Source: Bacillota bacterium
GTDB taxonomy: Bacteria > Bacillota > UBA4882 > UBA10575
Reading direction: 5' to 3'
Assembly (NCBI GenBank): GCA_012735195.1
Contig: JAAYIC010000058.1
Span: 1-32,685, forward strand
Length of the DNA: 32,685 nucleotides
The position numbers and the translations under genes are program-made. Shown here piece after piece: positions 7,495 through 15,344 of this stretch; the stretch's first letter is position 1, and each line of letters starts with the position of its first letter. Below the pieces are notes generated by a model. It was not told where the DNA came from. It made no database searches and worked only from the letters and a program-made list of their open reading frames with translations.

Positions 7495-9699
7495 TTGCGC
7501 ACCAAGAAAACCATTTTCTTCTGGATGATGGTCTTTTTTTTCTCCTCGCCCGTCGTGGCGGGAGCGCCCGATATGCCGGGCGAACCCGGCGGGGACAAAG
7601 GGGTGCTAGTCGCCGAGAACCTCCGTTACGATTTTGAGCGGGAACAAATCGTCGCACAAGGAAACGCCGTTCTGACTTACAGGGATGTGGCGATCAGCGG
7701 CGAAGAACTCTTAATTGACCTGGAAGAGAAGGTCCTCTTCGGGAAGGATGTCACCATTGAGAAGGAAGGCACAACCTTTTCCGGAGAGAATTTTGTCTAT
7801 AACTTTCAAAAAGACCAGGGGAGCATCGACAATTATTACTCCTTCAATTGGACCGAAGACAACCAGCCCCTGATTATCCGGGGAGAACGGGGAGAGATCG
7901 CAGGGGATCTCACCATTGTTCAGCGATCGTCACTGACCGGTTGTGACCGGGAAAACCCTCATTACCATATAACCGCAAAAGAAGTCGAGTATTACCCGGA
8001 CGACAAGGTCATCTTTCGCCACCTGGTCTATTGGGAAGGGCGTATTCGCCTTTTCTACCTGCCCGTAATGGTTATCCCGTTAAAAGAGAGGGAGAGCAAC
8101 TTCGACCAGCCGGTGGTGGGTTATAACGAGTATGACGGGTTCTATGTCAAACTGGTTTACCGCTATTTCATGAGAGCAGGTTTCTACGGCCTCCTGATGC
8201 TGGACTGGTTCGAGCATGGCGGTTTGGGGCAGGGTGTGAAACAATATTTCCCCCTCGGCGGGGAGAAGGATCTCTTTTTCAACCTTTATCATTTTAACAA
8301 CTACCGCACCGGCGGCCAGGATATTCAGGCCGGCGCCGGCTGGTCGCATAAGCTAAGTCCCTTATACGATTATTCCTTGGATGCGGAGTACTGGCAGAGG
8401 AGTACCCTACAGTGGCAGGGAAGCAGTTACGGAACATTGGAATATGATGAGTACCGGCTCCGGGCCGTGCTGAACGGGAGAGACCGGGTTTGGCCCTTTA
8501 ACATCAATTTGGAGGGGGGAAAACGTTATCCGGAATCCGAGTACTATTTTTATCCCCGGATGCAGTTAACCTGGCGGCCGTCTTCCCGGCACAGCGTGAC
8601 GTATTCAGGCCGCCTGGACCACCGGGAACGGCCGGATACGGGGTTTGTTGCCACCAAATATATCTATACCCTGCAGACCAACCATAATATAGGCGGGTAC
8701 CAACTGCGGACCGAAGTTTACGAAGCCGCCGACCACTCGCCGGAACCCACGGCCAATTGGTACTCACTGAACCGTTTGCCGTCGGTGCGGCTGACCACAC
8801 CGGTCTACCGTTGGGGCATCCTGGGTGATTACCGCCTCTACCTGGATTATCTGCACCTGGTTAAAGTCCCCGACGGCTTGGAGGGCCATCGTGCCGACCT
8901 GCACCTGCAGCGGATCTTTCACACCCTTTGGCAGCGGGATAAATTCACCCTCCAACTCGGCAGTTCTTTACGCCGGCAGGATTATTGGCTCGAGGAGGGG
9001 GAGTTTTCCAGGATGGCCTGGTCCATTGACTTGCAGGGGACAACCAGGTTCACCCCTTATTTTTCCTGGGAGAACACAGCCAGTTGGGTGGAGAGCGGCG
9101 GCAGCACACCCACGACCTTTTCCCAACTCATCAGCAACAGCTCTTACTATCTTCCCAAAGGGAACTTCCGGACCAGGTTTTACTATAACGCCCCGCAACT
9201 CCGGGCGGAGGTCCGCGGCGGTTATAATATGGGCGGAATCAGCGATCCCTGGCATGTAGTGTATGCCAGCGCCAACTGGGAAGTGAATGAATACAACCGG
9301 CTGGTCTTTAATACCTCATATAACCCGAATATAAACGAGTTCGGGTTGGTCTATTTGACCTTTCGTTACCAGCCGGATACGGAACGCAATATCAAGTTGG
9401 ACGTGGTCTATGACCCGGCCAATGATATCTGGTCCACCCTGGATCTGGAGACCCGGTTCCGGCAGAGGCTCACCAGGAACCTGGAAGCCTATTTTGATCT
9501 GCGTTACAACTTTTTTGGAGACGGCTTGGAACGGGCCAGGGTAGGATTGGCCTACGATTGGCACTGCCGGCGGTTTTACTTTGGGTATAACATAACCGAC
9601 CGGGAATATTATCTGCAAATCTGGTACAAGGTCTTCCCCGAGGCGGGTTTCGCCTTCGGCAGCGGCCAAGCCGGTTTTGCCTGGCCCGGTACAGGTTAG
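7495..9699 (+). CDS. lptD: LptD/OstA-family LPS-assembly outer membrane protein
   Basis: LptD is the outer-membrane barrel that inserts LPS into the outer leaflet. A signal peptide (KKTIFFWMMVFFFSSPVVAGA) is followed by an N-terminal OstA/LptA-like jellyroll (about residues 40-170, e.g. ENLRYDFEREQIVAQGNA). A long barrel with many Tyr/Arg/Trp strands makes up the rest. The family stretch CDRENPHYHITAKEVEYYPDD is present in two parts, CDRENPHYH and ITAKEVEYYPDD. At 734 residues the size is normal. The frame extends back to 7390 inside lptF, but GGAGG at 7479-7483 and the signal peptide support the TTG at 7495; GTG 7483 touches that site. The protein ends in a Gly/Pro-rich tail rather than a terminal aromatic residue, which is slightly unusual. 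Confidence 0.92.
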   Translation: MRTKKTIFFWMMVFFFSSPVVAGAPDMPGEPGGDKGVLVAENLRYDFEREQIVAQGNAVLTYRDVAISGEELLIDLEEKVLFGKDVTIEKEGTTFSGENFVYNFQKDQGSIDNYYSFNWTEDNQPLIIRGERGEIAGDLTIVQRSSLTGCDRENPHYHITAKEVEYYPDDKVIFRHLVYWEGRIRLFYLPVMVIPLKERESNFDQPVVGYNEYDGFYVKLVYRYFMRAGFYGLLMLDWFEHGGLGQGVKQYFPLGGEKDLFFNLYHFNNYRTGGQDIQAGAGWSHKLSPLYDYSLDAEYWQRSTLQWQGSSYGTLEYDEYRLRAVLNGRDRVWPFNINLEGGKRYPESEYYFYPRMQLTWRPSSRHSVTYSGRLDHRERPDTGFVATKYIYTLQTNHNIGGYQLRTEVYEAADHSPEPTANWYSLNRLPSVRLTTPVYRWGILGDYRLYLDYLHLVKVPDGLEGHRADLHLQRIFHTLWQRDKFTLQLGSSLRRQDYWLEEGEFSRMAWSIDLQGTTRFTPYFSWENTASWVESGGSTPTTFSQLISNSSYYLPKGNFRTRFYYNAPQLRAEVRGGYNMGGISDPWHVVYASANWEVNEYNRLVFNTSYNPNINEFGLVYLTFRYQPDTERNIKLDVVYDPANDIWSTLDLETRFRQRLTRNLEAYFDLRYNFFGDGLERARVGLAYDWHCRRFYFGYNITDREYYLQIWYKVFPEAGFAFGSGQAGFAWPGTG

Positions 9700-9710
9700 G
9701 AGAATACGGG

Positions 9711-10346
9711 ATGCGTTTTTTAGAAAGACTCCGCAAACTATTGACTTCCAAAATCCTGTGGACCCTGGTGATTGCCGCTTTTGTCACCTGGACGTTTCTA
9801 CCGCGCAAAGAGGAGAAGCCCGTTTCTCCGGGTAAAGAAGGGTTCACCCTTTACGGCGTCACTTTAGTCGGCCGCGACCGGCAGGGACGGCTTTGGGAGG
9901 TCCGGGCGGAAGAGATTTGGCAGCAGAAATACGGCAATGAGGTGGTCTGCACCAATGTGGAGCGGGCTGTGGTTTACACAGAAGACCAGGAAGAAGACTT
10001 CTCGTTCAGCTCCGGATGGGCGCACCTGCTGCGAAATAAAGACTACTTGAAGCTCGGCGGGGGGATCCGCGGCCGGCTGGAAGGGGGTTTTTTCAGTACG
10101 GAGGAGGCGGAGATTAACCTGGATACCAGGGAGATCGTCTGCCCGCAGCCGGTCGTTTTCACCAGGGAGGATCTGCAGATTTCCGCCGGGCGGATGGAGG
10201 GGAATATCGACACGGAAAACCTGCTTTTTACCGGTGAAGTCATTATTGAGAAAAAAGGAGAATTTCGCATTCGCGCAGAGACCCTCCGCTATTGGGGGAG
10301 GATGAAACACTACGAATTGCTGGGAGGAGTGAAACTGGAGCTATGA
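9711..10346 (+). CDS. lptC: LptC-family LPS export protein
   Basis: LptC is the single-pass inner-membrane protein that receives LPS from the LptBFG transporter and hands it to LptA. A transmembrane anchor lies at about residues 12-30 (ILWTLVIAAFVTWTFL). The LptC jellyroll follows with repeated beta strands, such as GFTLYGVTLVGRDRQGRLWEVRAEEI read as two pieces: GFTLYGVTLVGRDR and LWEVRAEEI. The 211-residue length is close to the family's roughly 190. AGGAG at 9698-9702 sets the ATG start, just after the lptD stop. Its stop overlaps the start of the next lptA-like gene as ATGA, which indicates translational coupling. Confidence 0.88.
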   Translation: MRFLERLRKLLTSKILWTLVIAAFVTWTFLPRKEEKPVSPGKEGFTLYGVTLVGRDRQGRLWEVRAEEIWQQKYGNEVVCTNVERAVVYTEDQEEDFSFSSGWAHLLRNKDYLKLGGGIRGRLEGGFFSTEEAEINLDTREIVCPQPVVFTREDLQISAGRMEGNIDTENLLFTGEVIIEKKGEFRIRAETLRYWGRMKHYELLGGVKLEL

Positions 10347-11125
10347 AAAGATGGGCAACAAACCGTCCGGACCGGCGCCCCCCATTGGCGAGCGGGCAGA
10401 TCCTCCTTTTTCTCCTCCTCTTCCTTCTACTTCCTTTTCCCGGGCCGGTCCGGGGAGAAGAAAAAAAGACCGAGCAGGTCCGGATTACCGGGATCGACCG
10501 GATGTGGGGCGACACGGAGGGCGAAAAGACTTACTTGGAAGGGGATCTGGTAATAACCAAAGGCAACACCGTTATTCACACTTTCTATGCGGAGGTGATA
10601 AAGACCGGTGAGGGCGACCGTTCCCGGAGGGCGCGGTTGTACGGCGGGGTGCGCTTGTTTCAGGATGAGTTGAAACTGGAAGGGTCGGAGATGGAATTCG
10701 CCTTTGACGAGGACTGGGCGGTCTTCCGGGGGGATGTCCGGCTGGAAAGAGAGGAAGTAAGGGACGCCGCAGGTGAAGTAGGGAAAGAAGGGTTCATTCT
10801 CTCCTGCGATTTCTTGGAGGTCGAGACTAAACGGAAAGATTTTCAGGCCTCGGGGAATATCTCCCTTGTGCATAAGGAGTTTACAGTCACCTCTGCCGGG
10901 CTTACCTATGAGGACGCCGGTGAAGTCCTTTTCTTCACCGGAGGATTTTTTCTTTTTCGCGAGAAAGAGAATATGAAAGGCGAAGAACTACGGATCGATC
11001 TGCAAGAAGAGGTCTTTGATGCCAGAAACGGCGTGGAACTCTTTTTCGAAGTCGAGGAGGAAGAAGAGGCAGAAAAAGAAGAAGAACAGGAAGACGAAGA
11101 GAAAGAACTGGAGAAAGAGGGCTAA
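10343..11125 (+). CDS. lptA: LptA/OstA-family periplasmic LPS-binding protein with acidic C-terminal tail
   Basis: LptA forms the periplasmic filament along which LPS moves between LptC and LptD. A signal peptide (LLFLLLFLLLPFPGPVRG, about residues 19-36) precedes an OstA_N-type jellyroll with the usual alternation of DTEGEKTYLEGDLVITKGNTV-like strands (read as EGEKTYLEGDLV). The protein is 260 residues, longer than the usual 170-200. The extra length is mainly the last 25 residues, almost all Glu, Lys and Asp. The frame opens at 10292, but the ATG at 10343 makes a 4-base ATGA overlap with the lptC stop and puts the signal sequence at the N-terminus. The acidic tail is unusual for the family and could be a low-complexity extension without function. 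Confidence 0.85.
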   Translation: MKRWATNRPDRRPPLASGQILLFLLLFLLLPFPGPVRGEEKKTEQVRITGIDRMWGDTEGEKTYLEGDLVITKGNTVIHTFYAEVIKTGEGDRSRRARLYGGVRLFQDELKLEGSEMEFAFDEDWAVFRGDVRLEREEVRDAAGEVGKEGFILSCDFLEVETKRKDFQASGNISLVHKEFTVTSAGLTYEDAGEVLFFTGGFFLFREKENMKGEELRIDLQEEVFDARNGVELFFEVEEEEEAEKEEEQEDEEKELEKEG

Positions 11126-11159
11126 GACGCCCGGAAAAGATTACCCGGGAGGGATCGGA

Positions 11160-12065
11160 GTGGATGGAGCTTTGGCTCCCGGCGGCAGCAGGAAAAAAGA
11201 GGATTTCGGCGGCGAAGAGGTCGGGACATCCCGGGGGTCTTTTTGCCGGATCGAGGAGTTGCTACCGGATGCAATCGCCCTTCCTTTTCCCGGCCCGGAA
11301 TTAATCCTTAATAACCTGCAACTGGTTTACGGGATTGGTCCCCGGACGGCCGCGGCTTTACGGGAAAGCGGCTACGATAACCTGGAGAAACTGGCCTCTC
11401 ATCCCAAATGGGGGGCGGCGGCTGCGGAGATTCTCCGCCTGATCGCGCGCAGGGAGCTCCGGCGCCTCCAGGGTTACGGCGCACGGGAGGAGGAGTTGAT
11501 CGGCTTTTTTTCCCGCCCGGAAATAGTCTTTATTGATCTGGAGACCACTGGTTTTTCACCGTCGAACCCCCTTTTTTTGGTGGGGTTGCTCTTCTTCACC
11601 GGGGAACGCCCACGCCTTTTGCAGCTTTTGGCCAGGGATTACAGTGAAGAGGAAGCGGTTCTGGAGGCGGCCGGCCGGCTTTTGTCCCGGTTTAAAGTGG
11701 CTGTCTCATATAACGGGCGGAGCTTTGACTTCCCTTATCTGGCGGCGCGGATGCGTTTCTTTGGCCTGCCGCCGGTAAAAATCCCTCACCACCTGGATCT
11801 GGTCTACCAGACCCGGAGGTTTTTCCGGCGCCGGCTTCCCGACTGCCGGTTGCGGACCACCGCCCGTTACCTATTGGCCCGGGAAGAACCGGATGGGATC
11901 CCCGGCAGTGCCGTCCCTGCCGCCTACCACAGCTTTATCGCCACCGGAGAAACGGCGTTAATGAGGGAGATTCTCCGGCATAACCGTGAGGACTTGCTGG
12001 TTCTGGCACAGCTGGTGAAGGTGATTGGGGAAAAGTGGAAGGAGATGACGGGTCATGCTGATTAA
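11160..12065 (+). CDS. YprB-like RNase H-fold 3'-5' exonuclease with helix-hairpin-helix
   Basis: The protein carries the three motifs of a DEDD exonuclease: IDLETTG (Asp and Glu near residues 126 and 128), SYNGRSFDFPYL (Asp in Exo II), and HNREDLL (Exo III with Asp). Before the nuclease domain there is a helix-hairpin-helix-like stretch, YGIGPRTAAALRESGY, which usually binds nucleic acid. This layout matches the YprB-like RNase H-superfamily proteins of Firmicutes, whose substrate is poorly known. The frame is open from 11016, inside lptA, but GGGAGGGA six bases before GTG 11160 marks the likely start and gives 301 residues. The gene overlaps the yhaM-like gene by 11 bp, so the two are probably translated together. 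Confidence 0.82.
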   Translation: MDGALAPGGSRKKEDFGGEEVGTSRGSFCRIEELLPDAIALPFPGPELILNNLQLVYGIGPRTAAALRESGYDNLEKLASHPKWGAAAAEILRLIARRELRRLQGYGAREEELIGFFSRPEIVFIDLETTGFSPSNPLFLVGLLFFTGERPRLLQLLARDYSEEEAVLEAAGRLLSRFKVAVSYNGRSFDFPYLAARMRFFGLPPVKIPHHLDLVYQTRRFFRRRLPDCRLRTTARYLLAREEPDGIPGSAVPAAYHSFIATGETALMREILRHNREDLLVLAQLVKVIGEKWKEMTGHAD

Positions 12066-13071
12066 GGAGATAATTCGCGAGGGGAGAGTCGAAGGGGTCT
12101 ATATGGTTCTCGAGTGCCGGCGGCGGGTCGCCAGGAACGGGAGACCCTTTGCCGATATAAAGCTCGGCGACAAGAGCGGCGAGATCTCGCTGAAGGTCTG
12201 GGAAGCGCCGGAGGAAATCTTTACCAAGCTAGAGAAAGGCCGGGTAATCCGGTTGACGGCGGTAGCCGGGAATTATAATAACATCCTTCAGCTTGAAGCC
12301 GACGGAAAAGAGGATTTCTTCCGGATCTGCCCGGAAGGGGAGTACGATCCGGCCCGTTTTTTACCGGTTTCACCGGTGCCCTTGGCAGAATCATGGCGGA
12401 TTTTGGACGAGGCCTGCGCCCAAGTGGAGTTGGCGCCTTTTCAGGAATTATTGAAAACCTTTTTTCAGGACGCGGCTTTTCGCGAAGAGTTTGCTCGGGC
12501 CCCGGCGGCCCTCCGGCATCATCATGCCTACCTTGGCGGCCTCTTGGAACACACGGCCGGGGTGGTTACCATCTGCCAGGTGGCCTCGGCCCATTACCCC
12601 CATGTGAGCCGGGATCTCTTGCTCACCGGAGCCCTGCTCCATGATATCGGCAAGGTGCGGTCTTACGAGACCGGCGCCGGGTTTACCAGCACCGACGAGG
12701 GGAAGCTCCTCGGTCACCTGGTAATCGGGGTCAAAATGGTCATGGAAGCCATTATGGAGATCCGGCGCCGCCGGGACGCGGCTTTTTTCCCTTCCACCCT
12801 TGAACTGCCCTTACTGCACCTGCTCGCCAGTCACCACGGGATCATGGAATGGGGATCCCCGGTAGAACCGGTTCTCCTCGAGGCCTGCCTGTTGCATCAT
12901 GCCGACTATATGGACTCCGAAACCGCCAAATACCGGGAGGCGGTCCGGAGCGGGCCGGCAGCGGCCGGATCCTGGACGCCGTATAATCAGAACCTCCGGC
13001 GTTCGGTCTACCTTCCTGATCTGCAGTGGGAAGCACCGGCGGCGGCAAAAGAACCCATAAACGAGGAATGA
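12055..13071 (+). CDS. yhaM: 3'-5' exoribonuclease YhaM family (OB-fold plus HD domain)
   Basis: YhaM degrades RNA, and to some extent DNA, from the 3' end using a metal-binding HD domain. The N-terminal OB-fold (about residues 10-90) contains FADIKLGDKSGEISLKVWE-like strands (read as ADIKLGDKSGEI). The HD phosphohydrolase domain follows, with HHAYLGGLLEHT, the HD pair in LLHDIGKV (His about 196, Asp 197), SHHG, and HHADYMDS. At 338 residues it is slightly longer than the 314 typical in Bacillus. AAGGAG lies ten bases before the ATG. The 11-bp overlap with the preceding exonuclease suggests paired roles in RNA or DNA end processing, which is inference. Confidence 0.92.
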   Translation: MLIKEIIREGRVEGVYMVLECRRRVARNGRPFADIKLGDKSGEISLKVWEAPEEIFTKLEKGRVIRLTAVAGNYNNILQLEADGKEDFFRICPEGEYDPARFLPVSPVPLAESWRILDEACAQVELAPFQELLKTFFQDAAFREEFARAPAALRHHHAYLGGLLEHTAGVVTICQVASAHYPHVSRDLLLTGALLHDIGKVRSYETGAGFTSTDEGKLLGHLVIGVKMVMEAIMEIRRRRDAAFFPSTLELPLLHLLASHHGIMEWGSPVEPVLLEACLLHHADYMDSETAKYREAVRSGPAAAGSWTPYNQNLRRSVYLPDLQWEAPAAAKEPINEE

Positions 13072-13119
13072 ACCCTCCCCGGCAATGCCTTCATGGCACG
13101 GGAGGTGAATCCGGAGTGA

Positions 13120-13143
13120 AACGATTTGCGGAACGATTTGCGG
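13120..13143 (+). repeat. 12-bp perfect tandem duplication at the mtaB start
   Basis: The unit AACGATTTGCGG occurs twice in a row without mismatch. Each copy carries an in-frame TTG, so the duplication supplies mtaB with two possible start codons and adds four residues to its N-terminus. Confidence 0.9.
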
Positions 13144-14457
13144 GTGGTATTTTATACCTTCGGGTGTAAAGTAAACCAGTTTGACACGGCCGGGCTGGCC
13201 GAAAAATTCCGGGAACGAGGCTTTACAGTGGTTTCTCCTGGCGAGCCCGCGGATATTTACGTCGTTAACACCTGCACGGTAACGAAGACCGCGGAGCAAA
13301 AAGCCCGGCAATTAATAAGGAAGATTAAAAGGGAAGACCCCAACGCCGTGCTGGCGGTGACCGGCTGCTATGCCCAGACTAGCCCGGAAAGCGTCAAGGC
13401 CCTCCCCGGGGTCGATCTGGTGACCGGGGTGGCCGGCCGGGAGAACCTGCCCGAACTTGTGGAAGAGCATCTCGCCTCCGGGCTTCCCTTGTCCCAGGTA
13501 CTCCCCGGGGATCAGGCGGGCGCGGGTTTTTTCCAACCGGTTTTCACCGGTAAAACCAGGGCTTTTCTGAAAATTGAAGACGGCTGCGATTCTTACTGCA
13601 GTTACTGTAAGATCCCCTTTGCCCGGGGCCCGGTGCGAAGCCTCCATCCCCATCTGGTCCTTTCGGAGCTCCGCCGTTTTTTCAGCCTTGGCTTCAAAGA
13701 AGTAGTTCTGGTCGGAATTCACCTGGGTCACTACGGCCGCGATTGCGGTTGGGACCTGGCCGGGCTCTTGCGTATGATCGCAAAGGAAATGGCGGAGGTC
13801 TTCCAGGCCGGAGGTTTCCGCTTGCGCCTGGGATCTTTGGAACCGGTGGATATTACGCCTGAGCTTATGGAGGTATTTTTTCAAGCCGGTTTTCTCTGCC
13901 CGCACCTGCATATCCCTGTCCAGAGCGGGAGCAGTTCTGTCCTCGCCCGGATGAACCGGCCCTATACCCCGGAAGAATATGCCCGCCTTTTGGCGGAACT
14001 CCGGCGGCAACAGCCGGATTTGGCTGTTTCCACCGACTTAATGGTTGGTTTTCCCGGAGAAACCGAGGAAGAATTCCAGGAAACCCTGGACTTCCTGGAA
14101 AAGCAGGAATTTTCCAGGGTCCATGTGTTCCCGTTTTCACCGCGGGAGGGGACACGCGCCGCGGAAATGCCGGGACACCTGTCCCGGCGTGTAATCGAGG
14201 AAAGAAAGAGAAAGGCGCTGGCGGTCGCCGGGAGAGTGGCAGCGGGTTACCGGCAGATGCTTTTAGGCAAAGCCGAAGAGGTTCTACTGGAAGAAGAGCC
14301 GGCCCCCGGTTGCTGGGAGGGTCTTTCCGGCCGGTACCTGCGGGTGAAGATAAAAGGTTCCTTTGCCGGCGGGATCCTTCTCCCTGCCCGGATTATTAAT
14401 GCGGATCAAGAACCGCTTTTGGGCCGGCCTGTGGAGAAAGAGGAAGAGAAAAGTTGA
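13126..14457 (+). CDS. mtaB: tRNA (N6-threonylcarbamoyladenosine-37) methylthiotransferase MtaB
   Basis: MtaB is a radical-SAM enzyme that turns t6A37 of tRNA into ms2t6A37. The N-terminal UPF0004 domain has its three cluster cysteines in TFGCKVNQFD, VNTCTV and TGCYAQ. The radical SAM motif is GCDSYCSYCKIP, with Cys 154, 158 and 161 in CX3CX2C spacing. A C-terminal TRAM domain follows (about 375-435). The opening FGCKVNQ distinguishes MtaB from MiaB, which usually has GCQMN. At 443 residues the length is normal. The start appears to be TTG 13126, nine bases after GGAG; it lies inside a 12-bp tandem duplication, and a second in-frame TTG at 13138 is possible. Confidence 0.93.
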   Translation: MRNDLRVVFYTFGCKVNQFDTAGLAEKFRERGFTVVSPGEPADIYVVNTCTVTKTAEQKARQLIRKIKREDPNAVLAVTGCYAQTSPESVKALPGVDLVTGVAGRENLPELVEEHLASGLPLSQVLPGDQAGAGFFQPVFTGKTRAFLKIEDGCDSYCSYCKIPFARGPVRSLHPHLVLSELRRFFSLGFKEVVLVGIHLGHYGRDCGWDLAGLLRMIAKEMAEVFQAGGFRLRLGSLEPVDITPELMEVFFQAGFLCPHLHIPVQSGSSSVLARMNRPYTPEEYARLLAELRRQQPDLAVSTDLMVGFPGETEEEFQETLDFLEKQEFSRVHVFPFSPREGTRAAEMPGHLSRRVIEERKRKALAVAGRVAAGYRQMLLGKAEEVLLEEEPAPGCWEGLSGRYLRVKIKGSFAGGILLPARIINADQEPLLGRPVEKEEEKS

Positions 14458-14518
14458 TTTTGCGAAAAGGATTTTTTTTTCTTGTGTCGAAATGCTAAAT
14501 AGGTAAGGAGGTAAAAGC

Positions 14519-14866
14519 GTGAGCGATTGTCTTTTCTGCCGGATAGCCCGGCGCGAGGCGCCGGCGGAAATAATCTTGGAAACAGAAGAGGTTTTGGTAT
14601 TCCGGGATATTAATCCTGTAGCCCCCACCCATTTGCTGGTTATCCCCAAAAAACACGTGGGCAATATCCTCGATCCCCAACTGCCCGAAGAGGAAAAACT
14701 GGCGGGAGAACTCTTCCGGGCCGTGCAGATGGCGGCGGCGAAAATCGGATTAACCCCGGGAGGTTTCCGCACGGTAATCAATTGCGGTCCGGATGCCGGA
14801 GAGGCGATTTCCCACTTGCACTTGCATCTTATCGGTGGAAAGAAGCTCTCCTGGCCGCCCGGGTGA
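14519..14866 (+). CDS. HIT family protein (histidine triad nucleotide-binding, Hint-like)
   Basis: Hint-type HIT proteins hydrolyse AMP-linked phosphoramidates and similar nucleotide conjugates. The N-terminal DCLFCRI with two cysteines, the strand [20 protein letters not shown] (read as [17 protein letters not shown]), and the triad HLHLHLIGG near the C-terminus identify the family. The 115-residue length is typical. AAGGAGGT at 14505-14512 fixes the GTG start, six bases downstream. It follows mtaB after 61 bp and precedes rpsU, a gene order found widely in Firmicutes. Confidence 0.95.
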   Translation: MSDCLFCRIARREAPAEIILETEEVLVFRDINPVAPTHLLVIPKKHVGNILDPQLPEEEKLAGELFRAVQMAAAKIGLTPGGFRTVINCGPDAGEAISHLHLHLIGGKKLSWPPG

Positions 14867-15032
14867 TTGCCCACGCATACGCGTAACGCCTGGTCTTGCA
14901 CGCCGAGCGTCAGTGCGCGGCAAACAATTGTCTACCTGCCCCGGGAGCGCACAGGTCAAAAAGGAAGAGGGGCGGGGTATTTTGCTTGCTGTGGATTTGA
15001 ATGCGGGCAGCGGAGGGAGGGAAGGAAACCTT

Positions 15033-15212
15033 ATGGCAGAAGTAAAAATCGGGAAGAATGAATCCCTGGATAGTGCTCTGCGCCGCTTTAAACGGCAATG
15101 TCAGCGTTCAGGAATTCTGGCGGAAATCAGGAGACGGGAGCATTATGAGAAGCCCAGTGTCCGCCGGAAGAAGAAATCCGAAGCCGCCCGAAAAAAACGG
15201 AGGTCATCATAA
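15033..15212 (+). CDS. rpsU: 30S ribosomal protein bS21
   Basis: bS21 is a small basic protein of the ribosomal platform near the anti-Shine-Dalgarno region. The 59 residues show the family pattern: [15 protein letters not shown], then [22 protein letters not shown] and a basic tail (read in pieces LRRFKRQ and REHYEKPS). The frame is open from 14793, but GAAGGA at 15021-15026 before the ATG at 15033 gives the normal bS21 N-terminus. A hairpin terminator follows, so this ends the run that began with the envelope genes. The 166-bp gap before it (14867-15032) shows no convincing gene. Confidence 0.95.
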   Translation: MAEVKIGKNESLDSALRRFKRQCQRSGILAEIRRREHYEKPSVRRKKKSEAARKKRRSS

Positions 15213-15222
15213 AATGTTTGCT

Positions 15223-15256
15223 AAAGGTCCGCCCAGTCTAATTCGGGAGGACCTTT
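15223..15256 (+). terminator. Hairpin terminator after rpsU
   Basis: AAAGGTCC (15223-15230) pairs perfectly with GGACCTTT (15249-15256), and the inner GCCC/GGG bases extend the stem. The following tract is only moderately T-rich (TGTTCTAT), so termination may be partial. Confidence 0.65.
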
Positions 15257-15272
15257 GTTCTATCCCCCGTAT

Positions 15273-15315
15273 TTGGCGATAATTACAGTGTAATTATTAC
15301 AATTGTACTGTAATT
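15273..15315 (+). promoter_or_regulatory. Promoter with overlapping palindromic operator upstream of nfeD
   Basis: AATTACAGT (15281-15289) and ACTGTAATT (15307-15315) form a perfect 9-bp inverted repeat with a 17-bp AT-rich centre. The dyad covers a candidate -10 element (TATTAC, 15295-15300) that lies 16 bp from a candidate -35 (TTGGCG, 15273-15278). A repressor bound here would block the promoter of the nfeD-floA operon, which starts at 15345. The regulator family is not identified. Confidence 0.55.
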
Positions 15316-15344
15316 GTGGGGGAAAAAGGGAAAGGGGTGTGAAA

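Noticed and set aside
14867-15061. Open frame between the HIT gene and rpsU
   Set aside because: No ribosome site, no recognisable domain, and it overlaps the rpsU start in another frame.
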